DNA from: Halalkalicoccus jeotgali B3
GTDB lineage: Archaea > Halobacteriota > Halobacteria > Halobacteriales > Halalkalicoccaceae
Reading direction: 5' to 3'
NCBI RefSeq assembly: GCF_000196895.1
Contig: NC_014297.1
Location: 744,001 to 808,000, forward strand
DNA: 64,000 nt
Under the pieces are notes generated by a model, which saw only the letters and a program-made list of their open reading frames with translations, was not told the origin of the DNA and searched no databases. This document shows positions 51,500 through 60,931 of the stretch, piece after piece. Numbering within the stretch: the first letter of the stretch is position 1; each line of letters begins with the position of its first letter. Made by a program: the position numbers and the translations under genes.

Positions 51500-52642
51500 A
51501 TGGCACCTGATACCACCCCCGTGATCGCGCAGGCGGTTCGCACCCCCTTCGGCAAGCAGGACGGGGTCTTCGAGTCGGTCCGCAGCGAGGACCTCTCGAT
51601 CCCGCTGATCGACGAGATCCTCGCCGAGACGGGACTGGGAAGCGACGACGTCGACGACCTGATGTGGGGCGTCGCCCAGCAGCGCGGCCAGCAGGACAAC
51701 AACGTCGCGCGCGTGATCGCGTTGCTGTCGGAACTGGGCGAGGGGACGCCGGCGACGACGATCAACCGCTGGTGTGCCTCCTCGATGCAGGCGATCATCT
51801 CCGCGAGCGACGCGATCCGCGCCGGCCAGCGCGAGGCGATCATCGCCGGCGGCGTCGAGTCCATGTCGAACGTGCCGATGGACGGGGAGTCCTACGCGCA
51901 CCTCCATCCCCGACTCGCCGAGACCTACAACGTCGGCGAACTGGAGATGGGGATGACCGCCGAGAAGGTCGCCGAGACCTACGACGTCTCCCGGGAGACC
52001 CAAGACGAGTTCGCCCTGCGGAGCCACCGACGGGCCGCCGAGGCGACCGACGAGGGCCGGTTCGACGACGAGATCGTCCCCATCCGGACCGACGAGGGGA
52101 CCGTCGACGAGGACGAGGGGATCCGACGGAATACGGACATGGAGACGCTCGCGGGTCTACCGACGGTGTTCAAGGGCGACGGCACCGTCACGCCCGGCAA
52201 CGCCTCCCAGATCACTGACGGTGCCGCGGCGACGCTGGTGACCAGCCGCGCGTTCGCCGAGGACCACGGTCTCGACGTGCTCGCGGCGGTCGGCTCGAAC
52301 GCCGTCGCCGGCGTCGATCCGACGGTGATGGGAATCGGGCCCGTTCCCGCCACCGAGAGCCTGCTCGAACGCACGGGTCGGGGGATCGACGAGTACGATC
52401 TGGTCGAGATCAACGAGGCCTTCGCCAGCCAGTGTGAGTACTCCCGGCGCGAACTCGGGATCGATCCCGAGCGCCTGAACGTCAACGGCGGGGCGATCGC
52501 GCTCGGCCACCCGCTGGGTGCAAGCGGCGCACGCCTGCCCGTGACGCTGCTTCACGAACTCACAAAGCGCGACGCGAGTCGTGGACTCGCGACGCTGTGT
52601 GTCGGGTTCGGTCAGGGCGCAGCCATCGAGTTCGTCCGATAG
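51500..52642 (+). CDS. Thiolase (acetyl-CoA C-acyltransferase/acetyltransferase)
   Basis: 380 residues. Active-site nucleophile in NRWCASSMQAI (about Cys 92), glycine-rich NGGAIALGHPLGASGAR with catalytic His, and second Cys in ATLCVGFGQG. Both catalytic cysteines are present, so thiolytic or condensing activity is expected rather than the SCP2-type archaeal variant. It may act in fatty-acid beta-oxidation or acetoacetyl-CoA formation. No beta-oxidation partners are adjacent. Confidence 0.92.
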   Translation: MAPDTTPVIAQAVRTPFGKQDGVFESVRSEDLSIPLIDEILAETGLGSDDVDDLMWGVAQQRGQQDNNVARVIALLSELGEGTPATTINRWCASSMQAIISASDAIRAGQREAIIAGGVESMSNVPMDGESYAHLHPRLAETYNVGELEMGMTAEKVAETYDVSRETQDEFALRSHRRAAEATDEGRFDDEIVPIRTDEGTVDEDEGIRRNTDMETLAGLPTVFKGDGTVTPGNASQITDGAAATLVTSRAFAEDHGLDVLAAVGSNAVAGVDPTVMGIGPVPATESLLERTGRGIDEYDLVEINEAFASQCEYSRRELGIDPERLNVNGGAIALGHPLGASGARLPVTLLHELTKRDASRGLATLCVGFGQGAAIEFVR

Positions 52643-52715
52643 CGTCCCCGAGCGGAGCCCTATATACTCCTCCTAGAAAACGCCATTACCCGCTCGCCCG
52701 ATCGTTTCGACACCG

Positions 52716-53117
52716 ATGGGAGCCCCGACGCCGGAACCGGACCGTTCGAACCGGACCGAACGCGACCGCCCGCGACGTGGAATCGACCGGGGATCGCCGT
52801 CCCTCCGCCGGGCTCGTGCGCCCTGCGAACGCTGTGGGGACGCCATCGAGACGGACGTACCGGCGTGTCCTCACTGCGGGAATCACCCGCTCGCCGGCGT
52901 CAAGACCGGCAGCGTCGTCGTCATGTTCGTCGGGGCGGTGCTCGCGGTGGCCCTGAGCCACGGCGCGTTCGCGCTCGTCTCGCTTCTCGGGGTCGGGCTG
53001 TTCTGTGGCGGGGCCGGCGTCTACTGGATCGCCACCGAGCGTTACAGCCCGACCGAACACGACGCGGGCGGCTCCCCGCGTTCTGTGACCGAAGCGAGCG
53101 ACGCCCGAACGGACTGA
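52716..53117 (+). CDS. Zinc-ribbon membrane protein
   Basis: 133 residues. An Arg-rich N-terminus leads to a zinc ribbon PCERCGDAIETDVPACPHCG (two CxxC), followed by two TM helices (about residues 65-83 and 87-107) and a hydrophilic tail. Such zinc-ribbon plus TM proteins are common and uncharacterised in haloarchaea. It is convergent with the broken DUF2062 gene (one base apart). Confidence 0.7.
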   Translation: MGAPTPEPDRSNRTERDRPRRGIDRGSPSLRRARAPCERCGDAIETDVPACPHCGNHPLAGVKTGSVVVMFVGAVLAVALSHGAFALVSLLGVGLFCGGAGVYWIATERYSPTEHDAGGSPRSVTEASDARTD

Positions 53118-53118
53118 C

Positions 53119-53603
53119 TCACTCCGAGAGGCGCTCGGACAGGAAGTCACCGAACCGGGCCTCGCGCCGGCGGTACTCGTGGACGAACCGCAGCGCGCCG
53201 ACGTACCCGACGGCCGTCAGGACGACGGCGACGAGGAGGTTGCCGAGCACCAGCCGGGTGACGATGGCCGGTCCTGCGTCGAACGAGACGTCGGCGAGCG
53301 TCACGCCCGGGACCGGCCCGAGCAGGAGCGTTCCCAGCGAGAAACTCGCGGCGTAGACGCCCCACTTCGCGACGGGGTTGAGGACCCGACGGAGGCAAAC
53401 AGCGCGAGTTTGCTCACGCGCTCGAGGAGCGCGACGATGAGGACGAACACCAGCAATCCCGCGCCCAGCGTCGGCAGCGCCGTGATGAAGACCCCGAGCG
53501 CGAAGCTCGCGGCGATGTCGCGGGGTGGGTGGTCCTCGGTCGAGATCGCCTCCAGTTCCGACCGGACCCCACGCCGGTACTCCGACAGCCGTTCCCGAAG
53601 CAT
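53119..53603 (-). pseudogene. DUF2062 membrane protein, frameshifted
   Basis: The N-terminal part from ATG at 53603 (MLRERLSEYRRGVRSELEAI, then ASFALGVFITALPTLGAGLL) continues only to about 53385 in that frame. The C-terminal half (LNPVAKWGVYAASFSLGTLL to the stop at 53119) is in another frame. The break is in the GTCGGGTCCTCAACCC region (about 53378-53393, minus strand); one missing base (GTCGNGGTC) would restore a protein of about 160 residues with three TM helices. Either a real loss, a sequencing error, or very recent damage, since both halves keep normal codon use. DUF2062 proteins are of unknown function and often lie beside glycosyltransferases, as here. Confidence 0.8.
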
Positions 53604-53662
53604 CGGCTGGTCCGACGTGGTCGAGCGAGATCAACCCTTCGTACCCGTGCCGGCGACGCCCG

Positions 53663-54778
53663 TCACCCCTCTCGGTTGGCCTCGCCGGCCAGTTCGCGCC
53701 GCGAGCGCCCGCTGGAGGGCGGCCCCGCCGGGCGGTCCTCGTCGTCGTCGGTGACGTCCCGATAGAGGGTTTCGAGGAGGCCGATCGTGTGGTGGATCGA
53801 GTAGCGCTCGACGGCGGCTCTGGTCTCCCGGTCGCCGTCGAGACACGCCTCGATCGCTCCGGCCATCGAGTCGAGGTCGCCGTACTCGAAGCGCACCCCG
53901 TTGTCCGGGCCGATGGTCCGGTCGAACGGCGGCGCGTCGACGGCCGCGACGGGGGTTCCACAGGCGTTGGCCTCGAGCGTCGACAGCCCCAGCGTGTCCG
54001 CGGTCGAGGCGGTCACGAAGACGTCGATCGAACTGTAGAACGTCGGCAGCTCCTCGCGGGGCAGAAACCCCCTGATCTCGACGTTTTCGGGGGCGCGTTC
54101 CTCGAGGGAGTCGCGAAACGGACCCGCACCCACGATGCGAACGTCGTACTCGGGTAGTTGCCTCGCAATCCGGAGGATCTCCCGGACGTTTTTCTCCATG
54201 CTGAGACGCCCGCTGTAGCCGATCACGGGTCGCTCGGAGAACCACCGCCGTTCGGTCGGCGCGAAGAAGTCCATGTCGATGCCCACCGGGAGTTCGACGT
54301 GCTCGACGTCGCGCTCGATCCGCGAGGTCGAGGCGGTCACGGCGTCGAAACTCCGCAGAAAGGCGTTCTCGAGGGGCACGTAGGCCCGTCCGAGCGCGCG
54401 CGCCAGCCGGTCCGAGCCGACGCTCTGGTGGAAGTACTCCTCGAGGGGGGTGTGGTGGGTGTAGATCGCCGGGATGTCGTGTTTCCGGGCGTAGTACCGG
54501 CCGAGCAGTCCCACCGGGGCCGGGCCGTGACAGTGCACGAGATCGAGGTCGGGCAGCGTCGAGGGACGCCGGAACAGCGGGACGTTGTACCCGCCGTAGA
54601 AGGGATTGGGCAGCGAGGTGACGGGGAGTTCGCGCTCGTCGGGTTCGTAGTCGCCGTCGGGGTAGACGACGGACACCTCGTGGCCGGCCGCCTCGAGTCG
54701 CTCGCGCCAGAGCTGGATGGTGTAGGTCACCCCGTCGATCTCCGGGAAGTAGCTGTCAGTGAAAAAGCCGATCCTCAT
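53663..54778 (-). CDS. GT4-family glycosyltransferase (first)
   Basis: 371 residues. N-terminal FFTDSYFPEIDGVTYTIQLW, IYTHHTPLEEYFH, and C-terminal nucleotide-sugar motif (GYSGRLSMEKNVREIL, then FVTASTADTLGLSTLEANA with the EX7E-type glutamates). It resembles the MgtA/diglucosyl-diacylglycerol and mannosyltransferase branch. It is a cytosolic-face enzyme adding hexoses to lipid or glycan. Adjacent (no gap) to the second GT gene. Confidence 0.9.
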   Translation of the reverse strand: MRIGFFTDSYFPEIDGVTYTIQLWRERLEAAGHEVSVVYPDGDYEPDERELPVTSLPNPFYGGYNVPLFRRPSTLPDLDLVHCHGPAPVGLLGRYYARKHDIPAIYTHHTPLEEYFHQSVGSDRLARALGRAYVPLENAFLRSFDAVTASTSRIERDVEHVELPVGIDMDFFAPTERRWFSERPVIGYSGRLSMEKNVREILRIARQLPEYDVRIVGAGPFRDSLEERAPENVEIRGFLPREELPTFYSSIDVFVTASTADTLGLSTLEANACGTPVAAVDAPPFDRTIGPDNGVRFEYGDLDSMAGAIEACLDGDRETRAAVERYSIHHTIGLLETLYRDVTDDDEDRPAGPPSSGRSRRELAGEANREG

Positions 54779-55750
54779 TCAGACCACCGCCTCGTAGACG
54801 GCTTCGAGCTGGCGGGCGGTCTCCGGGAGGGCGAAGGAGTCGCTGGTTCGGGCCGCATTCGTACCGAGTTCTTCTCGGCGTTCGGGGTCTTTCAACGCTT
54901 CGAGTTCGCGCTCGAACGATCCCGCTGTCTTGAGACAGTCCTCGCCGTCGGTCAGCCACGAGAACGTCTCGATGTCCCTGACCACCGCGGGATGGCCGGT
55001 ACTCATCGCCTCCAGCAGCGCGATCCCCTCGTTTTCCTCGTGGGTCGGGAAGAAGAAGACGTCGCCGGCCGCGTACGCCCCCCGGATGTCCTCGACGTAG
55101 CCGGTGAACGTGCAGTTCTCCGGCGACCCGTCGATCAGCCGCTTGGTCTCGCGGCCCTTCAGGGAGCGATCCAATGGGCCGAACCACGCGAAGTCCAGTT
55201 CGGGCATCCGACGGGCCGTCTCGACGAACGTCTCGAGTCCCTTGCGCTTGAGGACGTGCCCGACCGCGAAGACGGTCGGCTCCGAGAGGTCGTAGCGCTC
55301 GCGGTATTCCGATTCGAGGGCCGCGAAGCCCGCGAGTTTCTCGCGGTCGACCCCGTTCGAGATCACGGTCGTCGGCGTGTCGGTGTACTCCTCGATCAGC
55401 CGGCGGTTGTACTCCGAGGGACAGATCAGCGCGTCCGCAAGCCCGTAGACGCGCTCGAGATACGGCTTGAGCGGTTTGGCGAGGGCGTTCGTAAAGCGAA
55501 AGCTGTCACCGAAGTCCTCGGCGGTCACGTGGGTGTGGGCGATGACGGGCACGCCGCGGGTACGGGCCCGTTTCGCATACCACACCGAGCGCGGGCCCAT
55601 CAGATTGAGGTGCAGGGCGTCCGAGTCGAGGTGCGGGTCCATCGACTGGTCGATCCCAAGCCGGCGCAGCATCTTGCGCTGGTTCTTGACCGACTCGCGG
55701 ATCCCACCGGTGATGTGGTCCTCGAACTCGAAGTAGTGACTGATCTTCAT
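54779..55750 (-). CDS. GT4-family glycosyltransferase (second)
   Basis: 323 residues, shorter than most GT4 proteins. MKISHYFEFEDHITGGIRES at the N-terminus, PVIAHTHVTAEDFGDSF, PSEYNRRLIEEY, and C-terminal VGHVLKRKGLETFVETA plus FFPTHEENEGIALLEAMSTG with the conserved glutamates. The stop abuts the start of the first GT gene, so the two are translated from one message and probably act in sequence. Confidence 0.9.
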   Translation of the reverse strand: MKISHYFEFEDHITGGIRESVKNQRKMLRRLGIDQSMDPHLDSDALHLNLMGPRSVWYAKRARTRGVPVIAHTHVTAEDFGDSFRFTNALAKPLKPYLERVYGLADALICPSEYNRRLIEEYTDTPTTVISNGVDREKLAGFAALESEYRERYDLSEPTVFAVGHVLKRKGLETFVETARRMPELDFAWFGPLDRSLKGRETKRLIDGSPENCTFTGYVEDIRGAYAAGDVFFFPTHEENEGIALLEAMSTGHPAVVRDIETFSWLTDGEDCLKTAGSFERELEALKDPERREELGTNAARTSDSFALPETARQLEAVYEAVV

Positions 55751-55921
55751 GCAGTCTGCGCTAGCTCATACGGAACCCGTACTATCAATCTTTCAGTATT
55801 GACTCCGTCCCCACCGTGGACGCTCGATTCGACCGGTGGGCTTCCGTTCCGAAGATATCAAAAGAGCTTCACGAGCCGCACGGTTCGCTTCGATGGCAGG
55901 TCCCCGCGGCGCGATTCGATT

Positions 55922-56776
55922 TTAGTCGAGTTCGAGCCACGGCACCTCGATCAGCGCCGGAATCGGCGTCTCGATGTGGTGTTCCCAGACGCCCTCCTCG
56001 CCGAAGGCCTCCCCGTGGTCGGCGGTGACGACGACCCGTCCGTCGAGGTCCGCCACCAGATCGTCGACCTCTTCGAGCGCGATCCGGAGGTTCTCCTCGT
56101 AGAGTTCCATCGCCGCCTCGCGGGTGCCGTTTCGCACCAGATCGGCCGGATCGAGTTCGAGCCACAGCCCCGCCTTCTGGGCGAGTTTGCTCCCATCGAG
56201 GGCGCTCTCGACCTTCGGGCGGACGACGTCGCTGATCCCCGAGAGCGCACTGCCGCCGTCGGCGCTCGCCTCCCGGCCCTGCCGGTCGATGCCCTTGCGG
56301 ATCTGCTTGAGTTTCTGGCCCTTTCCGCGCCCGAGATACGGCGCGTGGGGCTGCATGTAGTGCAGTACCGTCCGGTCGGCGCGCTCGACGGCCTCGGAGT
56401 GCTCGCGGAACGACGCGGCGAGGCTCTCGGGGGGGACCGTCCCCAGCTCGTCGTCCCAGCCGTGTTTCCAGACGTCGAACACCTCGGTGATGTGATCGGC
56501 GGCGGCCCACTCGTAGTCGCAACTGGCGCCCCACTTGAGTTCGTTCAGCGGGATGCCGAGGCTGTTGATGAAGGGGTTGCCTGAGAAGTACGCGATGTCG
56601 TGGTGATCGGTAAAGGTCCGATAGGCCCACTCGGGCGTCGAGGAGCCCTTGCTGCGGCGCTTTTCGAGCGTGCCGTCGAGGTACTCGTCGTAGACCTCGC
56701 TGAAGACGTCGTAGCGACACGCGTCGAGCACCACACAGTAATCCCAGTCGGACTCGAGAAAGCGGTGGTCCTCCAT
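55922..56776 (-). CDS. Alkaline-phosphatase-superfamily protein, sulfatase-like
   Basis: 284 residues from ATG at 56776 (MEDHRFLESDWDYCVVLDAC); the open frame continues upstream without family signal. It has VVLDACRYDVF (metal Asp and Cys/Arg near the expected nucleophile), HYMQPHAPYLGR, and VVVTADHGEAFGEEG with the metal-binding DHG. It belongs to the sulfatase/phosphoglycerol-transferase superfamily and is shorter than true sulfatases. No TM helix or signal peptide. Possibly acts on glycan phosphates or sulfates. Part of the glycan gene run. Confidence 0.8.
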   Translation of the reverse strand: MEDHRFLESDWDYCVVLDACRYDVFSEVYDEYLDGTLEKRRSKGSSTPEWAYRTFTDHHDIAYFSGNPFINSLGIPLNELKWGASCDYEWAAADHITEVFDVWKHGWDDELGTVPPESLAASFREHSEAVERADRTVLHYMQPHAPYLGRGKGQKLKQIRKGIDRQGREASADGGSALSGISDVVRPKVESALDGSKLAQKAGLWLELDPADLVRNGTREAAMELYEENLRIALEEVDDLVADLDGRVVVTADHGEAFGEEGVWEHHIETPIPALIEVPWLELD

Positions 56777-56855
56777 TAGTTGCCGTCGGTTCCCGTCACG
56801 GCCATGTATTCCTATTGGTTTCGGCCTGCTCGGGGTAGAATCGTTCCCGAGCGAA

Positions 56856-58421
56856 TCACTCCAGATATCCCAGTTCCCGCAGGCGGTCTTTCGTCTCCGC
56901 GTCGGCCTCGTCGAGCGCGTCCTCGGCGCTCGCCTCCGCGGGCGTGGTCCACGCGCCTCCGACCTCGTCCTCGAATCGGGAGAGTGCCCGCTCGGCGGCT
57001 GCGACCCGCTCGTCCTCCTCGGACGAGAGCGACGAGACCTCCCCTGGATCGTCGTCGAGTCGGTAGCCTTCATCGGGGATCCGGTCGGCCCGGACGTACT
57101 TACCCGCCTCGCCGCGGGCGGCACGCATCCGGGCGTAGGCCCGATGGTCCTCGGGCAGGGTGATGCGGGCCTCGCTGGCCTTTTCTTCGAGATGGTGGAG
57201 TTCGATCACCGGCTGGGCGTACTCGACGAAGGCGTAGTCCCCGCGTTCTCCCTCCTCGCCGTCGCCATCCAGTACGGCGCGCTGGCCGATATCGGGGGAG
57301 TCGACACCGTCGAACGCCCGGTACTCGTTCGACAGCAGCGAGCGGGTGGGATCGAACGCGGTCGCGCCCGGAACGCCCCCGGCGTCGACTGAAAGCGAAT
57401 CGAGTGTCGTGTGATAGAGGTCGAGCAGTTCGACCAGCTCCTCGTTTCGCCCCGCGTCGATCTCGGGGTGTTTGACGAGGAGCGGGACGTTGATCAGTTC
57501 CTCGTAGAGGGCGAACTCGTGGCCATAGAGGTCGTGTTCGCCGTGGAGTTCGCCGTGATCGGCACAGACGATGACGGTGGTGTCGTCCCACTGGTCGGTC
57601 TCGCGCAGCCACGCGAACAGCCGACCGAGCTGGGCGTCCATATGAGCGATCTCGGCGTCGTACAGCCCCCGGATCGCCTCCCACTCCTCGTCGTCGATGT
57701 CGCGTGCCCCGGAGTTGTACTCCTTCGAGTTCTGGCACACGTCGGCGGGATCGACGCCGGGAGCGAACTGCTCGCGCTGGTCCTCGGGGGGGTAGTACGG
57801 CAGGTGGGCGTCCATCAGGTTGACGAACGCGAACCACCCCGCTTCGCTCTCGCTTTCCTCGATGAACGATCTCGTGCGGTCGATTACTGCCGGTGTTTTC
57901 GAGTCCGCGCCCTCGCCGCTTGCGAGTTTCTCGTGGGCTTGGGCACCCAGCCTGACGAGCCGGGTCGCGACCTCGTTGAGCCGGTCGTTGTCGTTAACCA
58001 GCCGCCAGGCGCGCGCCAGTGGCCCCGAGAATAGGTCCTGGGGCAACACCTCGAAAAACGAGTCCTGGGCGTCGAACCCGCGGGTCAGCTCGGTGTAGGG
58101 GGTAATCCAGGCGTTCGAGGAGTAACAGGCCGTGTCGTAGCCCGCCGCCGAGAGCGCCGAGGCCAGCGTCGGGACGTCCTCCAGATACGGGCTCTCCTGG
58201 TCGGCGCCGTGCTGGCTCGGATAGAGCCCGGTGAACATCGAGGCATGAACTGGAAGCGTCCACGGCGCGGGCGCGACGGCCGACTCGAAGACGGCCGCCT
58301 CCTCGGCGAGCGTCTCCAGTTCCGGCGTCGTCGGCCGGTCGTAGCCGTAGGGCGTGAGGTGGTCTTTCCGAACCGTATCCAGAACGACCATCAGGACGTT
58401 CCGGGGCTGCTGGCGGCCCAT
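56856..58421 (-). CDS. Sulfatase-family protein with Thr at the nucleophile position
   Basis: 521 residues. N-terminal MVVLDTVRKDHLTPYGY (metal Asp pair), APWTLPVHASMFTG at the active-site position (true type I sulfatases have C/S-x-P-x-R here; this has Thr and lacks the formylglycine Cys or Ser), and VIVCADHGELHGEHDLYGH with DHG. Thr nucleophiles are seen in phosphoglycerol or phosphoethanolamine transferases of the same superfamily. The C-terminal 120 residues are acidic and variable. Likely substrate: phosphodiester or sulfate on surface glycan or lipid. It is 79 bp upstream of the second superfamily member. Confidence 0.85.
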   Translation of the reverse strand: MGRQQPRNVLMVVLDTVRKDHLTPYGYDRPTTPELETLAEEAAVFESAVAPAPWTLPVHASMFTGLYPSQHGADQESPYLEDVPTLASALSAAGYDTACYSSNAWITPYTELTRGFDAQDSFFEVLPQDLFSGPLARAWRLVNDNDRLNEVATRLVRLGAQAHEKLASGEGADSKTPAVIDRTRSFIEESESEAGWFAFVNLMDAHLPYYPPEDQREQFAPGVDPADVCQNSKEYNSGARDIDDEEWEAIRGLYDAEIAHMDAQLGRLFAWLRETDQWDDTTVIVCADHGELHGEHDLYGHEFALYEELINVPLLVKHPEIDAGRNEELVELLDLYHTTLDSLSVDAGGVPGATAFDPTRSLLSNEYRAFDGVDSPDIGQRAVLDGDGEEGERGDYAFVEYAQPVIELHHLEEKASEARITLPEDHRAYARMRAARGEAGKYVRADRIPDEGYRLDDDPGEVSSLSSEEDERVAAAERALSRFEDEVGGAWTTPAEASAEDALDEADAETKDRLRELGYLE

Positions 58422-58525
58422 TTCTCCGTCAATCGGTCGTCCGTACCGATAAATCGGTCGACATGCGTCCGCCCCGGTGCGAACGATATCAGACGTTTCA
58501 AGGTCCGCTCACGCCTCGATCGTGT

Positions 58526-59545
58526 ATGAACGGTCGAAACTGGCGGGCGCTGGTCCTCGGCTTTGGGGCGGCGCTCGTGCTGTTCGTCGGGCTCTTCTTC
58601 CTCGTCGGTGCGGGCGACGTCCTCGATTCGCTCGCGACGGCCGACCCGACGCTCGTGGCCGCGACCGTCGTCGGGGCGCTGTGCTGGCTCGCCGCGTGGG
58701 CGCTCATGCTCCGGTCGATCCTCCGGACCCTCGACGTCACCATCCCGGTCGTCCGGGTGTTTTTCGTCTACGCCAGCGCCGTCTTCGCGAACAACGTCAC
58801 CCCCTTCGGGCAGGCCGGGGGCGAGCCGGTCGCGGCGCTGCTCATCTCGAAGGTCTCGAAGGCGCGCTACGAGACCGGCTTCGTGGGCATCGCCACCGTC
58901 GACGTGCTCAACGTCGTCTCGTCGCTCTCGCTGGTGTTCGTCGGCGTCGGCTACTACGCGACGACGACCATCATCGGCGAGCGCCTCCAAACGGCCGTCC
59001 TCTCGGCGATCGCGGTCGTCGCAGCCGTCGCCGTCCTCCTGGTACTCGGCTGGCGCTACCGCGAGCGGATCGTCGAGTCCGTCTCCGAGGGCGCCGCCGA
59101 CACGGTCGCACGCCTCCCGGTCGGCCACTCGGACCCCGAGGCCGTCGCCGAGGACCTCTCGGGGCGTCTGGAACGATTTTTCGATCACATCGCCCGGCTC
59201 GCGACCCGCCGGCGGGCGCTCGCGGTCGCGTTCGGGCTCTCGACGCTGGGATGGCTCTTTCAGGCCGTCGCGTTGCTGACCGCCTTTTGGGCCATCGGCC
59301 ACAGCGTCCCGATCTACGTCGCGCTGTTCGTGATCCCGCTCGGTAACCTCGCCGGGGCGGCCCCGCTGCCGGGCGGACTGGGTGGGATCGAGGCGGCCTT
59401 CGTCGCGCTGTTGGTCCCGACGACGGGGCTGGCGGCCGCGACCGTCACCGCCGCGGTCCTGATCTACCGGGGGACGATCTATTGGCTGCCGGTACTGATC
59501 GGCGGGGGGTCGATGGCGGCCTTCGGCGCCCGCACGGTGGCGTGA
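58526..59545 (+). CDS. Flippase-like membrane protein (LPG synthase TM region, UPF0104/YbhN type)
   Basis: 339 residues from ATG at 58526 (MNGRNWRALVLGFGAALV). About eight TM helices with family blocks FANNVTPFGQAGGEP, RYETGFVGIATVDVLN and GAAPLPGGLGGIEAAFV. The family carries polar lipids or lipid-linked sugars across the membrane, or is the transmembrane half of lysyl-PG synthase; there is no C-terminal synthase domain here. Divergent from the glycan genes (104-bp gap), upstream of a DedA gene. Confidence 0.86.
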   Translation: MNGRNWRALVLGFGAALVLFVGLFFLVGAGDVLDSLATADPTLVAATVVGALCWLAAWALMLRSILRTLDVTIPVVRVFFVYASAVFANNVTPFGQAGGEPVAALLISKVSKARYETGFVGIATVDVLNVVSSLSLVFVGVGYYATTTIIGERLQTAVLSAIAVVAAVAVLLVLGWRYRERIVESVSEGAADTVARLPVGHSDPEAVAEDLSGRLERFFDHIARLATRRRALAVAFGLSTLGWLFQAVALLTAFWAIGHSVPIYVALFVIPLGNLAGAAPLPGGLGGIEAAFVALLVPTTGLAAATVTAAVLIYRGTIYWLPVLIGGGSMAAFGARTVA

Positions 59546-59608
59546 GACTCAGAGCGCGGAGAGACAAGGCTTAACGCGCGACCCCGCTTTCGGGAGACTG
59601 TCTCGCCA

Positions 59609-60151
59609 ATGTACCTGCTGCAACTCGATCGGATTCCGACGGAGGTCGAGACTCTGCTCACCTCGGAGTTCGCCCTCGCCGTGTTGTTGCTCATCGCCGT
59701 CCTCGAGGGGGCGATGATGCTCCGATTCATGCCGAGCGAACTCGTCGTTCCCACCGCCATCCTGTTGATCGGCTCGTCGATCCCCGAGGTGATCACTATC
59801 GTCGCCGTCACCGTCGTCGGGACCACGATCGGCCAGTTCGTCCTCTTCTCGCTGGTTCGGCGCGGCGGGCGGAACTACATCCTGCAAAAGCGCTGGTTCC
59901 CCATCAGCGAGTCCCGCCTCGACCGGATCGACGGCTGGTTCGAGCGCTGGGGCCCGGTCGCCGTGCCGGTGAGCAACACGATGCTGTTCATCCGCGGCCT
60001 GCTCACCGTTCCCGCCGGCCTCTCGGACATGGATAGCCGAGTGTTCGTCGTCCTCTCGGCACTCGGATCGCTCTCCTTTCAGTCGATCCTCGCGGCGCTG
60101 TACCTGCTGGTCGATTACCAGTTCGTGCTGGATAACTACCTGCTCGTCTGA
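59609..60151 (+). CDS. DedA/VTT-family membrane protein
   Basis: 180 residues. Four to five TM helices and family features EGAMMLRFMPSELVVPTA (the re-entrant E-x-P motif), GTTIGQFVLFSLVRRGG, and a second re-entrant MLFIRGLLTVPAGLS. DedA and VTT proteins are lipid scramblases or undecaprenyl-phosphate recyclers; in archaea a polyprenyl-phosphate role in glycosylation is a reasonable guess. It is 63 bp downstream of the flippase-like gene, likely the same transcript. Confidence 0.86.
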   Translation: MYLLQLDRIPTEVETLLTSEFALAVLLLIAVLEGAMMLRFMPSELVVPTAILLIGSSIPEVITIVAVTVVGTTIGQFVLFSLVRRGGRNYILQKRWFPISESRLDRIDGWFERWGPVAVPVSNTMLFIRGLLTVPAGLSDMDSRVFVVLSALGSLSFQSILAALYLLVDYQFVLDNYLLV

Positions 60152-60342
60152 GGATTCTTCGATACGGGAGCCGGTCGAGCGAAAACGAATGGCTCCGTTG
60201 GAACACCATCTGTTCCATATCTACGAGTCGGATAGCCGGTAGATTGTTTATGCGAGTCTTACAGACGGTCGGATACATGAGAATCTCGCTGAATACTCAT
60301 TATGGGAAGAAGATTTTTAGTTGAACAAAAGTCATATGGGCC

Positions 60343-60528
60343 ATGGCTTCCCGTGAAAATCGCCTAACTGTAGTTTCCATCATTATCGCCCTTCCAACAG
60401 CCTATCTTTCGAGAGCGCTACTTGACTCCGTTAACGTTGGCGAACAGACCGGCTTTATGGTGTCGTTCTTCGTCCTGATAGGTGTCGGTGTCTTCCTGCC
60501 CCAGTTCCTTAACCGCCGCCTCAATTAG
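60343..60528 (+). CDS. 61-residue two-TM protein, AT-richer islet
   Basis: MASRENRLTVVSIIIALPTA begins a protein with two TM helices (about residues 8-26 and 36-55) and a basic C-terminus NRRLN. The DNA is richer in A+T than its neighbours. No homologue recognised. First of three small genes on the + strand. Confidence 0.55.
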   Translation: MASRENRLTVVSIIIALPTAYLSRALLDSVNVGEQTGFMVSFFVLIGVGVFLPQFLNRRLN

Positions 60529-60760
60529 ATACCTCCCCTGTATCTACCACCGACCGGTATTCCAGTACTTTCCCGAGGACCTCGTAGGGAGCGGCTGATA
60601 CGTAGCTCGTGCGAATTGGTCGAAGTCTTGTGGAGCGATTCATCGTGGATTAGTGGAAAATCTTATCACTATTTAGTAAAGATATGTTTACACAATATCG
60701 AACTTACCCTTTATTGGGAGAGAAGATGAACGGTCTCAGAAAATTGGAGAACGGGCCTCG

Positions 60761-60928
60761 ATGTGGGCATATATAGCCCTTTCAGCACTGCTTTTAGCGA
60801 TCATCGTCATGCACGTTGTCGAGAACGGATTCACGAATATTGGAGCCATCAGTCTCGAAATCACTGGCTTTGTTCTCGGGTGGGTAGTCTACTTCGGGAT
60901 GGGGCTGTACTACACCCGAGCGATGTAA
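60761..60928 (+). CDS. 55-residue two-TM protein paired with the XRE regulator
   Basis: ATG at 60761 gives MWAYIALSALLLAIIVMHVV and ends GLYYTRAM. Two TM helices (about 3-20 and 33-50). It stops three bases before the regulator start, so the pair is probably one operon. This matches the common pattern of a small membrane protein with a short Cro/CI-type regulator (for example DUF2178 with YozG-like proteins), though this one is shorter. Confidence 0.6.
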   Translation: MWAYIALSALLLAIIVMHVVENGFTNIGAISLEITGFVLGWVVYFGMGLYYTRAM

Positions 60929-60931
60929 GCG

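Noticed and set aside
60529-60760. Possible transposase remnant between the small genes
   Set aside because: I see no terminal repeats, target duplication or transposase motif in any frame; it is plain AT-rich intergenic DNA with a likely promoter.
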